64,000 bases of DNA from an uncultured Pseudodesulfovibrio sp. (GCF_963664965.1 NZ_OY761823.1:3056001-3120000); one strand, 5' to 3'. Positions 8,687-17,835 are shown, counted from the stretch's first letter. A program made the numbers and translations. Notes: a model not told the origin generated them from the sequence alone.

Positions 8687-9198
8687 GGTTCGTCCTCACT
8701 CGGGCAATGGCCCAGCACACACGTCACGCTCTTTACCGCATGGAACAGATAGCACAGGGAGATGATGGCGAAACCAAGAGGCAACACGACTTCGAACGCC
8801 CATGCAGGCAGCCCGCCAAGAAGCGTTGACTCAAACTCCATCTCCATGGAGACAAATCCCCACGAATACCATGCCGCAAGACCGCAGATCGAGGCTGTGA
8901 ACACAGCCGTCAGCGTCTTGACCACATGTCTCACCCGAGCAGGAAGGAAACGGGATAGGACGTCAATGGTGATATGCCTGTCCGCCCGGCTGGCAGCAAC
9001 GGCCCCGGCCATTGCCACCCAAAGAACCATCACACGCAACGCTTCGTCTCCCCAGAAAAATCCCAGATCGAACGTATTGCGTAACACGATCTGGATCGAC
9101 GCCAGAAGGATCATGAACCCCAAAAGGCCGACAGTGAGCGCATCCTCGAGAATGCGTCCGACACGTTCAAGCTGCTGCACAAAAGATCGCTTACTCAC
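8683..9198 (-). CDS. dctQ: TRAP transporter small permease (DctQ family)
   Basis: A protein of about 171 residues with four hydrophobic segments, typical of the small membrane subunit that pairs with DctM. The family pattern around LRNTFDLGFFWGDEALRVMVLWVAMAGAV is clear, as is ADRHITIDVLSRFLP. I choose the GTG at 9198: it overlaps the dctP stop in a GTGA pattern, and GGAG lies upstream. An ATG at 9225 in the same frame would overlap dctP by 31 bases. The gene is translationally coupled on both sides. Confidence 0.93.
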   Translation of the reverse strand: MSKRSFVQQLERVGRILEDALTVGLLGFMILLASIQIVLRNTFDLGFFWGDEALRVMVLWVAMAGAVAASRADRHITIDVLSRFLPARVRHVVKTLTAVFTASICGLAAWYSWGFVSMEMEFESTLLGGLPAWAFEVVLPLGFAIISLCYLFHAVKSVTCVLGHCPSEDEP

Positions 9199-10205
9199 TG
9201 CGCCCCGCTCCATTCCGCACGGCATTCATTGAGACAGCCCAGCAGCAACTCGAAAACGGTCTTCGAATAGATTCCTTCATCGGCCAACCGCAATTCGACC
9301 GATATGGCATCTTTCCGCCATGTCTCGATATCCGCCGAATCGATGGTCACGAATTCGATGCCCTGTTTCTTCATCGCCTCGATCGCCAGCCCATTATCGG
9401 CAGCCCCCTGCTGGTTGAATTCCCTGTAAATACGGCTCATGACTTCATCAACCACCAGTTGGTCTTCCGGCTTGATCCGGGAATAGACCCGGCGATCAAG
9501 AGCCAGCACGGCTACAACGTACACCAATGGCGTATCAACCACATACCTGATCTTGGTGTGCCATTGAAAAGCCAGAGCGGCTGTTGGGGTTGCGACCACG
9601 ATATCCAGAAGCCCGGTTTGCAGGCCGGTCATGACGTCGATCATGTTCAAGGACACGGGGGAAACGTTCAGGGATTCGAGAACAGCATAACTCACGATAT
9701 CCCCTTCCGGGACCCACACCTTCCGTTCCCTGACGTCGTCCATCCCCCGCAGAAGGCTGCTGCTCATGAGATTGGCGAAACCACCTCCGGCAAATCCGAA
9801 ACTGACGAACCCCTTTTCGAGCAACCCCTTCTTGAGTATCGGATCGATTTTTTCCCTGACGGTCCGGACTTCTTCCGCACTACGAAAAAGGAACGGCAGG
9901 CTGTACAGTTTCAGGTCCGCATACACGGCAGAGAGGCCGCCTGCGGTAAAGGCGCCTCCATGCAACTGACCGACGCGGATCTTTCGCAACACACTCTTGT
10001 CGTTGCCCATGACCCCGCCGCCATAAAACTTGATCGACACCCGCCCTTGGGTGCGTTCCTTGATCTCCTTGGCCCCAGCCCGCATCTGGTTCATCCAGTA
10101 GGAACCTTCAGGCACAGCCGTGGCAATCTTCAACGTCACAGCCAGCGCGGACGAGCCGGAAACAAGCACAAAAAGAATGGTCAATATCATTACAAGTCGT
10201 CGCAT
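9195..10205 (-). CDS. dctP: TRAP transporter periplasmic solute-binding protein (DctP family)
   Basis: A periplasmic extracytoplasmic solute receptor of about 336 residues. It begins with a signal peptide (MRRLVMILTILFVLVSGSSALA) followed by VTLKIATAVPEGSYWMNQM, typical of mature DctP proteins. YADLKLYSLPFLFRSAEEV and the middle region with KVWVPEGDIVSYAVLESLN are family-like. The conserved substrate-carboxylate arginine usually found near the centre is not obvious, which fits the subgroup that works with a TatT partner. GGAG supports the ATG at 10205 over one at 10220. Its stop overlaps the dctQ start. Confidence 0.92.
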   Translation of the reverse strand: MRRLVMILTILFVLVSGSSALAVTLKIATAVPEGSYWMNQMRAGAKEIKERTQGRVSIKFYGGGVMGNDKSVLRKIRVGQLHGGAFTAGGLSAVYADLKLYSLPFLFRSAEEVRTVREKIDPILKKGLLEKGFVSFGFAGGGFANLMSSSLLRGMDDVRERKVWVPEGDIVSYAVLESLNVSPVSLNMIDVMTGLQTGLLDIVVATPTAALAFQWHTKIRYVVDTPLVYVVAVLALDRRVYSRIKPEDQLVVDEVMSRIYREFNQQGAADNGLAIEAMKKQGIEFVTIDSADIETWRKDAISVELRLADEGIYSKTVFELLLGCLNECRAEWSGAQ

Positions 10206-10236
10206 GCGTAATGGCTCCATCGTATTTGAAGTTCAA

Positions 10237-11094
10237 TCAGAAATAATCGGTTCCCGATTCCAACAGGACCACGGCCTCTCGTTGCGCCAGAACATTGGCC
10301 AGCGTCAGCTCCGGGGCAACAGGATTCGACTCGACCACTTCGGAAAGCAGCCTGTCGTGCAACTCCTGATCGTACACCAACCGGGCATAATACCGGGCGT
10401 AAGCAACCTTGACGGCAAGGGCTTTCCCATTGGAAAGGGCTATTGCCTGTTCAAAATACTGCTGACCCTTCTCAGGCTGCCCACCCAATGCCGGAGGCCG
10501 AAGTGAATTGATCACACCGAGATACAATTGCGGATTGCCGTTTTCATACGTCGCATCAAGGGCGACAATCCGTTCCAACGCCGCCTCCACCTTGGGCAAG
10601 TCAGCCACGGCATTCCAGTCAGCATTCCCCACCTGAATCCGCACCAGCCATGTCAGTGTGTATGTATACAGCGCCGGAACATCCCGCTTGCCGAGTTTTC
10701 CCAATGCCGCCATGTATTGATCAAACGGGAGTTTTTCCAAATCACAGGCCGCAGCATTCTTCCGGCAGAGCGCGCGTTCCCCGTAGCCTCTGGCCTTGTT
10801 CGCCAAGCGCACCGCCCGTTCCGGAGACTCGGCGAACACCCCGGCATACACGGCATACAGTTTGGCTCCGGCCATCAGTAACCCCACGTCATTGGGAGCG
10901 TCCTGAATGAGACTGTCCGTCAGGAGCATATAGGCAGGCGCGCCATCACGAACGGTTTCCGGATCATCCTGATTCATGATGGCTCTGGAAAGACCGTCAC
11001 CGATATTCATCATCGCGCACCCGACAAACACGAACAGCAAGCCTGCCAAAATCAGCAGACGCATGGCTCCGGATTTTTTCTGCATGTTGAGCAT
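10237..11094 (-). CDS. TRAP-associated TatT-like lipoprotein
   Basis: A 285-residue predicted lipoprotein. The signal peptide ends in the lipobox FVGC with Cys26. The rest is alpha-helical and resembles the TatT (T component) proteins first described in Treponema, which form a TPR-like trimer that binds the DctP protein. Family-like features are the N-terminal DGLSRAIMNQDDPETVRDGAPAYMLLTDSL segment and the C-terminal GKALAVKVAYARYYARLVYDQELH segment. It is the first gene of the TRAP operon, 17-32 bases before dctP, with GGGAG before its ATG. The likely role is delivery or gating of a hydrophobic ligand to the solute receptor at the outer membrane. Confidence 0.88.
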   Translation of the reverse strand: MLNMQKKSGAMRLLILAGLLFVFVGCAMMNIGDGLSRAIMNQDDPETVRDGAPAYMLLTDSLIQDAPNDVGLLMAGAKLYAVYAGVFAESPERAVRLANKARGYGERALCRKNAAACDLEKLPFDQYMAALGKLGKRDVPALYTYTLTWLVRIQVGNADWNAVADLPKVEAALERIVALDATYENGNPQLYLGVINSLRPPALGGQPEKGQQYFEQAIALSNGKALAVKVAYARYYARLVYDQELHDRLLSEVVESNPVAPELTLANVLAQREAVVLLESGTDYF

Positions 11095-11315
11095 TGAAAG
11101 ACTCCCGTTGGAAACGCTTGAGACAACAGCAGTGAAACCTCTTCACGCCTGAAAGATTCCCACTTCACAAACTAGCAAATATCAGGGACTGCTCGACAGT
11201 ATTTTTATTTTGAGACGGAGAAAAACAGACGAAAAAATGAGCGTAAATTGTTTTCATGTATGAACGCCCAGAAACTCTACAAAACAATTCGATTGAATTT
11301 ATTGTAAAAAAGAAT

Positions 11316-12083
11316 TCACAGCATCCCGTTGGCAAAGGCGATTTGTACCAAATCCACAACGGATTTGCATTCCAGCTTTCTGAGCAAGTTACGCCGGTGG
11401 GTATCCACTGTATGCTTGCTGATATACAACGCTTCGGCAATTTCCCGACTGGTCATTCCCGCAGCCAGATTTCGCAATATATCCAGCTCTCTTGCCGTAA
11501 CCCTGTTGAAACCGCTTGATGACGGATTGAATATCTCCGAATAGAACGTCTCACAAAAACCGGAATCATTTATCCGCTTGCATGAAGCCCTCATGGGCAA
11601 CACGCCCCTGTCTGCCAAGATGATGACATTACCCAGCGCAAGGGAGAGAACACCGTACTGGTCCAACTCCAAAACATACACCTGCTCAAGCAAGTTGAGA
11701 TACTCACCGTTTTTGCGCTTGAACCGATAATTGTATTGGAACTGAATATCCTTCACCTCCTCTCCGGGAAGCTCCCCTACAAGTCGAACCAAAGACGGAT
11801 ACACACGGTCCACAAGAATTTCAGCGTCATCAGGATGAACGCACTCAAAAAACAACTCTATGCCTCTTTCAAAAAATTCTTCATTGCTGTAGCCGGAAAC
11901 CTTCTCCTGCTGCCGACCAAGAAATCGATATTTACCCGGCGGTTCGACGATATAAAAAAACGATGCTGATTCCGGAAGAAACGCATCAATGGCAATGTGT
12001 TGCTCTACGTGTTTCTCAATGATGGTTTCCTTGACGAAACCACTTTTCGTTAAATCCTGATAAGCTCGCACGTAATTTCGCAT
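11316..12083 (-). CDS. LuxR-type transcriptional regulator with N-terminal PAS-like domain
   Basis: About 255 residues. The C-terminal 65 residues form a LuxR/GerE helix-turn-helix (VTARELDILRNLAAGMTSREIAEALYISKHTVDTHRRNL). The N-terminal part contains a PAS-like stretch with YRFLGRQQEKVSGYSNEEFFERGIELFFECVHPDD and YRFKRKNGEYLNLLEQVYVL, so it probably senses a ligand or redox signal. There is no receiver domain. I choose the ATG at 12083 because GAGGGGGGGGA directly precedes it; the ATG at 12116 would place the palindromic operator 12109-12126 across the start codon. It lies upstream of the TRAP operon in the same direction and may regulate it. Confidence 0.88.
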   Translation of the reverse strand: MRNYVRAYQDLTKSGFVKETIIEKHVEQHIAIDAFLPESASFFYIVEPPGKYRFLGRQQEKVSGYSNEEFFERGIELFFECVHPDDAEILVDRVYPSLVRLVGELPGEEVKDIQFQYNYRFKRKNGEYLNLLEQVYVLELDQYGVLSLALGNVIILADRGVLPMRASCKRINDSGFCETFYSEIFNPSSSGFNRVTARELDILRNLAAGMTSREIAEALYISKHTVDTHRRNLLRKLECKSVVDLVQIAFANGML

Positions 12084-12108
12084 TCCCCCCCCCTCACCCT
12101 CGGACGAA

Positions 12109-12126
12109 ATACTCACATGTGAGTAT
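12109..12126. promoter_or_regulatory. 18-bp perfect palindrome upstream of luxR-type gene
   Basis: ATACTCACATGTGAGTAT is perfectly self-complementary and lies 26-43 bases upstream of the chosen start of the LuxR-type regulator. It is a good candidate operator, most simply for autoregulation. Which protein binds it cannot be told from sequence. Confidence 0.55.
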
Positions 12127-12461
12127 GGACTTTCCCTATATTAAGAACGATGCTCCGGTATAATAAGACAGTCAACAAACAGCGCATCATTATCACGCCA
12201 CACCGCAACCGTTCTGCATATTTCCTCTTTCAATGACACTTCACCCATTGCATTCTTGACAGTATCGGAACGTCGCCACCCTACCATCCAAACAATTGTA
12301 ATAACACATAAAATGTTCTGCCCCACCAATTCCTCAGAATGCTGTCCCCCAGTCTTCAGGCATGAATCGGATCATGCTGAAGTATAGTCCTGAATCTTCC
12401 GCGCTGCCCTGTCCGCAGGAGCAACGCGGAAAGATTCTCAACTCCAAACAAGGAGGTTTCC
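12127..12461. other. Divergent intergenic region between luxR-type and PilZ genes
   Basis: About 335 bases holding the outward promoters of both genes. A 62-codon minus-strand reading frame (12141-12329) exists but has no ribosome-binding site or recognisable features and I do not call it. AAGGAGG at about 12450 is the PilZ ribosome-binding site. Confidence 0.4.
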
Positions 12462-12776
12462 ATGGAGCGTCGAATGCGTCCAAGAGGGATCCCCAAAAGA
12501 AAGACCTTTGCGTTTGTCAATGGATCGCCTCACCCCATCGAAGTGACTGACTATTCAGCCACAGGAATTGGAGTGAACATGTCACCCAACGGCCTGAAAA
12601 AGGGGAGTCAGGTAACTGTCGACCTCGTGGTCAACGAAGAATTATGCGCTTGCTGCATCCCCGGAACCGTCTGCTGGACTTGCGGCGGTGCAGCAGGAAT
12701 TCAACTTGCCCACAGCACTGAGCACCAGATGGCTTGCAGTCATAATATCGAGACACGTTTAATGTGCACCTGCTGA
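12462..12776 (+). CDS. PilZ-domain protein (probable c-di-GMP effector)
   Basis: A 104-residue protein with an Arg-rich N-terminus (MERRMRPRGIPKRKTF) followed by the DYSATGIGV motif that matches the PilZ D/N-x-S-x-x-G signature, and strands KGSQVTVDLVV and GTVCWTCGGAAGIQLAH. PilZ domains bind cyclic di-GMP through the RxxxR and D/NxSxxG motifs. The protein is a single domain, so it acts through partners. It contains six cysteines in the second half (CACC, CWTC, CTC), unusual for PilZ and suggesting metal or redox sensitivity. AAGGAGG gives it a strong ribosome-binding site. Confidence 0.8.
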   Translation: MERRMRPRGIPKRKTFAFVNGSPHPIEVTDYSATGIGVNMSPNGLKKGSQVTVDLVVNEELCACCIPGTVCWTCGGAAGIQLAHSTEHQMACSHNIETRLMCTC

Positions 12777-12822
12777 TAACCAACCACAAATCAGAACGAG
12801 AAAGCATATGCCCACCGACAGC

Positions 12823-12856
12823 GAAGAGGGCCAGCGATCTGTTGCTGGCCCTCTTC
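12823..12856 (+). terminator. Intrinsic hairpin after the PilZ gene
   Basis: A perfect 13-bp stem GAAGAGGGCCAGC (12823-12835) pairs with 12844-12856 around an 8-nt loop. The T tail is short, so termination may be moderate. The rest of 12857-13105 holds no gene that I can support. Confidence 0.7.
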
Positions 12857-13105
12857 ATTCGTTACGGCAACATATACCTTTTCAAATACACTCCGGCACA
12901 CCATCAAAAAAACATCACTTTCAACCACACGAAACAGTTATCCCCCCTCACCAGCAGATAAATTGTCACTTTGATCTCGGAAAGTTCCCATATGAATCGG
13001 TGAAAGAATTCATCACCATCTATTCCCAAGGCATGACAAATCTCCAGGGCATTGGACACCCCCCTACCCTTCCACATCAAAATCATGTTAGGAAACAAAC
13101 AGCAT

Positions 13106-13930
13106 ATGTCGGTCAAAGACATACGAATCATCCAAGGAGGGGCGTTGAGACTATTCCACCTTGTCATTTCACTGATACTTTTTTGGAACTGCGCTGCAGC
13201 AGCACAAAACAATGTTTCATTTGCAACATTGGAATGGGACCCCTACTCGGGCGAAAACCTTCCGGGATATGGAGTCGCTTCTGCCATCATTGCCGAAGCA
13301 TGCAGCCGTGTCGGCATCAGGCCCACATTTCATTTCATGCCGTGGAAACGGGCAATGGAAGATGTCAAAACAGGAAAATATGACGCACTGTACAGCGCGT
13401 ACTACAGCGAAAGCCGGTCAAAAACATATGCGGTTTCAAAACCATATATTAGCAGCCAGCTCGTATTATGCGCCAAGCGGGGAACCAACATCCACTGGGA
13501 TGGCTCCATCCGCTCACTTGCTCCATACAAAATAGGCGTGGTCCTCGGATTCGTGAACACGCCTGAATTCGACGCTGCACACTATCTCGACAAGGATGTC
13601 GGGCCCAGCGATCTGCTGAACCTAAACAAGCTGCTGAATGACCGAATTGATCTGGTGGTAATAGACTTGTATCAGGCTCTTTATCTCATAAAAAACAGCC
13701 CGGCACTACAGGGATCGTTGGCAGACATTTATTTTCTCCAGCCTCCGATGGCTCAGAAAACCGTTCATGTCATGTTTTCAAAAGCCCTTCCCACCTGGAA
13801 GAAAAATCTGGAACTGTTCAACAAGGGGCTTGAAAGCATGGAAAGCGACGGCACGAAAGATTACATCCTGAACAAATACGGTTATCTGCCCCCCAAGCTA
13901 CCGGACCAACAACCAAACAACGACAATTAA
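13106..13930 (+). CDS. Periplasmic solute-binding protein, family 3
   Basis: About 274 residues with a signal peptide (hydrophobic LFHLVISLILFWNCAAAAQ) and a mature part of the family 3 amino-acid/polar-compound binding type: VSFATLEWDPYSGENLPGYGVASAIIAEAC, FHFMPWKRAMEDVKTGKYDALYSAYYSESR, and DRIDLVVIDLYQALYLI. I prefer the ATG at 13106; starts at 13085 and 13052 in the same frame only lengthen the pre-signal region. No permease or ATPase gene is adjacent, so it may feed a distant ABC system or act as a stand-alone sensor component. Ligand unknown. Confidence 0.88.
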   Translation: MSVKDIRIIQGGALRLFHLVISLILFWNCAAAAQNNVSFATLEWDPYSGENLPGYGVASAIIAEACSRVGIRPTFHFMPWKRAMEDVKTGKYDALYSAYYSESRSKTYAVSKPYISSQLVLCAKRGTNIHWDGSIRSLAPYKIGVVLGFVNTPEFDAAHYLDKDVGPSDLLNLNKLLNDRIDLVVIDLYQALYLIKNSPALQGSLADIYFLQPPMAQKTVHVMFSKALPTWKKNLELFNKGLESMESDGTKDYILNKYGYLPPKLPDQQPNNDN

Positions 13931-13962
13931 AAAGACCTGCCCGATTATTCAGGCAGGCCTTT
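13931..13962. terminator. Bidirectional terminator between solute-binding protein and SulP genes
   Basis: AAAGACCTGCC (13931-13941) pairs with GGCAGGCCTTT (13952-13962) with one mismatch. It lies between two convergent genes, 8 bases from the SulP stop, with A-rich and T-rich flanks in both directions. Confidence 0.75.
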
Positions 13963-13969
13963 GTAATTT

Positions 13970-15580
13970 CTACAGTGCCTCGAATTCGAGATTCTCAAGG
14001 TACTGGTGATAATTGTCGATACTGACAAAATAATCGGGATCTTCCAGCACGTTCACGACGCAGATTTCTTCCGCCTTCCGTATAAGCCCCACACTGTCCT
14101 TGCTGAGATGCAACAGATGGATCGTCTTCCCGACACGCTGATACCTTTCCGCGATCTTGTTGACCGCCTCGATGGCGGACTGGTCCATGATACGGGAGTC
14201 AGCGAAATCGATAATGACCTCCGGCGGATCGTTTTTCACGTCAAACTTGCTCAGAAACAGCGTGGTCGAGGCGAAGAACAAGGGACCGTAAATCTGATAA
14301 TGCTTGATGCCGCGTTCATCCACCATCTTTCGGGCACGAATCCGCAGGGCGTTCTCCCAGGCGAAAATCAGGGCCGAAATGACCACACCGCAGATAACGG
14401 CAATGGCGAGATCATATTTCACGGTGAGGACCGTCACCAGCACGATCACCATGAAGTCCCCCTTGGGAACCTTGTTCACGATCTTGAACGTGCTCCACGC
14501 GAACGTCTTGATGACCACGATGAACATGACACCGACAAGCGCGGCAATCGGAATCTTTTCAATGTACTGGGAAGTGAACAGGATGAAAAACAGCAAGGCA
14601 CTGGCTGCGACAATTCCGGAAAGCCGTCCGCGCCCTCCCGAAGTGATGTTGATGATGCTCTGGCCGATCATGGCACACCCGCCCATGCCGCCGAAGAGAC
14701 CGTTCACGAAATTCGCAATTCCCTGCGCCACGCATTCACGATTCCCGGACCCGTGAGTCTCGGTCAATTCATCAATAAGCGTCAGGGTCATCAAAGATTC
14801 AATGAGGCCGATGGCGGCGAGAATCAGCGCATAAGGCGTGACAAACGCAAGCGTCTCCCATGTCAGTGGCACGCTGGGAACAGCAAAGGAAGGCAATCCG
14901 GCCTCAATCCCGCTGCCGCCGTTTGACTGGATGAACGACAGGACCGTCATGGTATCGATGTTGAAGAAAATCACGAGAAACGACACGGAAATGATGGCGA
15001 TCAATGCCCCCGGAGCCTTGGAATAAATACGGGGAACGACCAGAAGAATCGCCATGGTCAGAGCGACCAGACCAACCATGGTCCACAGAGGCATACCCTG
15101 CATCCAGACACCGCCGGACTGAAACATCTTCAACTGGGACAGGAAGATGACGATAGCCAGACCGTTGACAAATCCCATCATGACCGACCTCGGCACCATC
15201 CGAATGAATTTGCCCAGCCGGAATATACCTGCCAGACTCTGAAACACGCCGACAAGGAGCAGTGTGCAGAACAGGTATTGCAGACCTGCATGGGAACCGG
15301 CCCCGCCAAGGGCGTTGCCCTCCATGACCAGATTGACCATGACGACGGCCATGGCACCGGTAGCCCCGGAGATCATGCCGGGACGCCCACCCAGTACGGC
15401 CGTAATGAAACACATCATGAACGCCCCGAAAAGGCCGATCATGGGAGAGACTCCGGCAACAAAGGAAAAGGCCACGGCTTCAGGCACAAGCGCCAGCGCG
15501 ACAGTAAGACCGGAAAAGACATCTCCTTGAATGGAGCCTCCGGAGTGCGAAACAAAAGAGTCGTTTGATTCCACGAACAA
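13970..15580 (-). CDS. SulP-family anion transporter with STAS domain
   Basis: A 536-residue transporter of the SLC26/SulP family: about 12-14 membrane segments, then a C-terminal cytoplasmic STAS domain (from about residue 420; PPEVIIDFADSRIMDQSAIEAVNKI). Family motifs include GLTVALALVPEAVAFSFVAGVSPMIGL and GGMGGCAMIGQSIINITSGGRGRLSG. Members carry sulfate, bicarbonate or other anions. In a sulfate reducer sulfate uptake is plausible, but the sequence alone does not separate it from bicarbonate. It is transcribed alone. Confidence 0.93.
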   Translation of the reverse strand: MFVESNDSFVSHSGGSIQGDVFSGLTVALALVPEAVAFSFVAGVSPMIGLFGAFMMCFITAVLGGRPGMISGATGAMAVVMVNLVMEGNALGGAGSHAGLQYLFCTLLLVGVFQSLAGIFRLGKFIRMVPRSVMMGFVNGLAIVIFLSQLKMFQSGGVWMQGMPLWTMVGLVALTMAILLVVPRIYSKAPGALIAIISVSFLVIFFNIDTMTVLSFIQSNGGSGIEAGLPSFAVPSVPLTWETLAFVTPYALILAAIGLIESLMTLTLIDELTETHGSGNRECVAQGIANFVNGLFGGMGGCAMIGQSIINITSGGRGRLSGIVAASALLFFILFTSQYIEKIPIAALVGVMFIVVIKTFAWSTFKIVNKVPKGDFMVIVLVTVLTVKYDLAIAVICGVVISALIFAWENALRIRARKMVDERGIKHYQIYGPLFFASTTLFLSKFDVKNDPPEVIIDFADSRIMDQSAIEAVNKIAERYQRVGKTIHLLHLSKDSVGLIRKAEEICVVNVLEDPDYFVSIDNYHQYLENLEFEAL

Positions 15581-15935
15581 TCCTTGAATAATCTGAGTGA
15601 AACATGGTTGCCGAAAGGCAACAGCAAAGGACCGACAGCAGGCATACAGACTGCTGCATGAGTAATGAAAGCCCTGATCGGACCGTCAGCCGGAATGGTT
15701 GCTCTTACATTTGGAGAACAAAACGGAAAACTGAAGACGGGATAATCGAGATGACGCGCATACAAATACGGCGCGCTTTCAAGCGGCGTGTTTAATGTAC
15801 AAAATACGAACAGGAGTCAACAAATATTCGAGGCTTCTCTCTTGAGAGAATATCAGACCTTGGTTTTCTCACAAAAAAAATGCACAATCCGATGAATAAT
15901 GACAGACCTCCGATGCAACCAATGGAGACCTCATC
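15581..15935. other. Divergent intergenic region between SulP and ATPase genes
   Basis: About 355 bases. AAGGA at about 15584-15588 (minus strand) serves SulP. A short inverted repeat TTCTCTCTTGAGAGAA lies at about 15836-15851. No gene or clear promoter pair is seen. Confidence 0.4.
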
Positions 15936-16529
15936 ATGACACGACGTTTTGTACTGGACGGCCCGCCCGGATCAGGAAAAACCACGCTCCTCTTCGGCAT
16001 CTCGGACGACTCCACGGGCACAGCGTCCATGCAGACCCTCAGCAATCGGGGTTTCAACTGTATCCACGAATCCGTCGCCCGCGCCCACGCCATCCTTTCG
16101 CGGAAAGGAATCGACTTCAATCAGGAAAAGGAATTATGGCTTCGGGCCATCATCGAAATCGACAGGGACAAATACCTTACGGCCACAGATGACATCAATT
16201 TTTATGACCGATGCTTTCACCACTGGGCACTGCTGAGCAGATACAGCGGGATTCCCCTTCCCTCATGGTATGACGATTTCAATGCGGAAATCAGGTATGA
16301 CTCACCCATTTTCCTGCTCGCTCCCGTCAAAAGCATGGACCTGACCACTCCTGACGTCCATGAATCACGACGCTTCACATGGGAACAGCGGCAGGATATC
16401 CAAGAAAGTACCAGAAAACTCTACCGCGACTTGGGGTATGACGTTGTTGCAATTCCGATGTATTGCGAAGGTGACCGGGAACAAAATAACCGGAAACGAA
16501 TCGACCGCATACTGGAATACATCAGCTAG
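15936..16529 (+). CDS. AAA_28-like P-loop ATPase/kinase
   Basis: A 197-residue single-domain NTPase. It opens with the Walker A motif LDGPPGSGKTTLL (7-19), followed by an aspartate-containing Walker B-like strand INFYDRCFHHWALL and a late basic helix. The overall layout (GFNCIHESVARAHAIL then DRDKYL) matches the AAA_28 family, related to NadR ribosylnicotinamide kinase and often standing alone. Substrate unknown. It is convergent with the EamA gene, 3 bases apart, with no terminator between them. Confidence 0.82.
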   Translation: MTRRFVLDGPPGSGKTTLLFGISDDSTGTASMQTLSNRGFNCIHESVARAHAILSRKGIDFNQEKELWLRAIIEIDRDKYLTATDDINFYDRCFHHWALLSRYSGIPLPSWYDDFNAEIRYDSPIFLLAPVKSMDLTTPDVHESRRFTWEQRQDIQESTRKLYRDLGYDVVAIPMYCEGDREQNNRKRIDRILEYIS

Positions 16530-16532
16530 GCG

Positions 16533-17417
16533 TTATCGCCGCCTGAGCAGATACACACCGACAAAAATAAACACTGCCGCGAGATAATCCAGAAGACCTA
16601 TAGGTTCGCCGACCAGAACGGAACCAACGAAAAGAGCCACCACGGGAGGGATGTAGGTCACTGACGCCGCTGTGACGGCACCCATTTTCTCCACGATATA
16701 ATAGTAGATAATGTACGCGAGGCCGGTTCCCAAAAGGCCGAGGCCGATGACCAGCCCCAGCGACGCATGCATGTCCGTCCAAAGATTGGTCATCCCGTCA
16801 TAGTCCGTAAACAGTGACAGCATCACCATGGCATACCCAAGCTGATACGTTGTGAGCGCGGCAGCGGGAATTTTCAGCGGCGTGATGAATTTTCGCGCGT
16901 ATACGAAAGACGCCCCCACACTGAGTGAACCGCCGACCATATACAGCACGCCCGTCAGATTCGATGAGACCAGACTGTCACCGGAAGGCCGCGCAACCAG
17001 CGCCACACCGGCAAAGCCCACAGCCACGCCGACAATCTTCATCAGGGACGCCTTCTCTTCGGCAATGAAGGAGATCGCAAGGACAAAAGCAAAAAGCGGA
17101 ATGGCTCCACTGAGCGCACCGGCGACGCCGGACAGGAGCAGTGATGTCCCTTTGGCGAATCCATAATAGTACACCGAGGTCGCAAGCAGGGACATGACGA
17201 CAAAGTGCAGCGAGTGACGCAAATGCTCCAGACGCAGCACGCCGGAAAACTTCGCATACAGACAGACGGGCAGAAATCCGAAAAGAACGCGGAAAAAGAC
17301 AATCTGCATGGGGGTAATAAGCTCTGCCGCAAGCTTCATGTAAATGAAGTTGCTTCCCCAGATAATCCCCAGCAGCGCAAAAGCCGCCACCGGAAGGCGA
17401 CTTGATCTGTCTACCAT
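16533..17417 (-). CDS. EamA/DMT-family transporter
   Basis: A 294-residue membrane protein with ten hydrophobic segments in two EamA repeats (roughly 10-140 and 155-290), the usual form of drug/metabolite transporters. Typical stretches are FALLGIIWGSNFIYMKLA at the start and ASVTYIPPVVALFVGSVLVGEPIGLLDYLAAVFIFVGVYLL at the end. Substrates range from amino acids to nucleotides, and none can be predicted here. Confidence 0.92.
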   Translation of the reverse strand: MVDRSSRLPVAAFALLGIIWGSNFIYMKLAAELITPMQIVFFRVLFGFLPVCLYAKFSGVLRLEHLRHSLHFVVMSLLATSVYYYGFAKGTSLLLSGVAGALSGAIPLFAFVLAISFIAEEKASLMKIVGVAVGFAGVALVARPSGDSLVSSNLTGVLYMVGGSLSVGASFVYARKFITPLKIPAAALTTYQLGYAMVMLSLFTDYDGMTNLWTDMHASLGLVIGLGLLGTGLAYIIYYYIVEKMGAVTAASVTYIPPVVALFVGSVLVGEPIGLLDYLAAVFIFVGVYLLRRR

Positions 17418-17750
17418 TCCTCTCCCTCAATACGATGTTGAACTTGCCGGACACCGGCAACGCGGCATTATTGCAGCAGGAAACCCGACAACGATTCAAT
17501 TGCTATATCAAACAATCCCCGGCTGCAATCGTGACCGACTTTCAAAAGCATTCACCCACGCCCCATCACTCATCCCGCTATCCGAATACAGCTCCTAAAA
17601 CATGAAATAGGAGATTGACTCTGCCGATAAAAGTCATAGCTTATGCTGTCTTTCGCCTTTGATTTTGATATTTCCGGCCTGCAAAAATGGCTGGAAGTGA
17701 CAAAATAAGGCTTGATTAACCCCTGAAATATAACACTTAATAAAAACTTT

Positions 17751-17799
17751 TGAGCATATGCTCATTTTTCCTTGACGAAGTAAAGCATGAGCGTATCTT
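17751..17799 (+). promoter_or_regulatory. Promoter with palindromic operator upstream of the DUF134 gene
   Basis: TGAGCATATGCTCA (17751-17764) is a perfect 14-bp palindrome. Just after it lie a -35 TTGACG (17772-17777) and a -10 TATCTT (17794-17799) with a 16-bp spacer, and the spacer contains a further half-site-like ATGAGC. The arrangement suggests a regulated promoter, perhaps bound by the DUF134 protein itself. The remainder of the 418-bp region 17418-17835 has no supported gene. Confidence 0.55.
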
Positions 17800-17835
17800 C
17801 ATTTGAAAAGAGATTCATGTAGGGAGAAAAGGGAT

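Noticed and set aside
12141..12329. 62-codon minus-strand frame upstream of the LuxR-type gene
   Set aside because: No ribosome-binding site, no recognisable features, and it occupies the promoter region of two genes.
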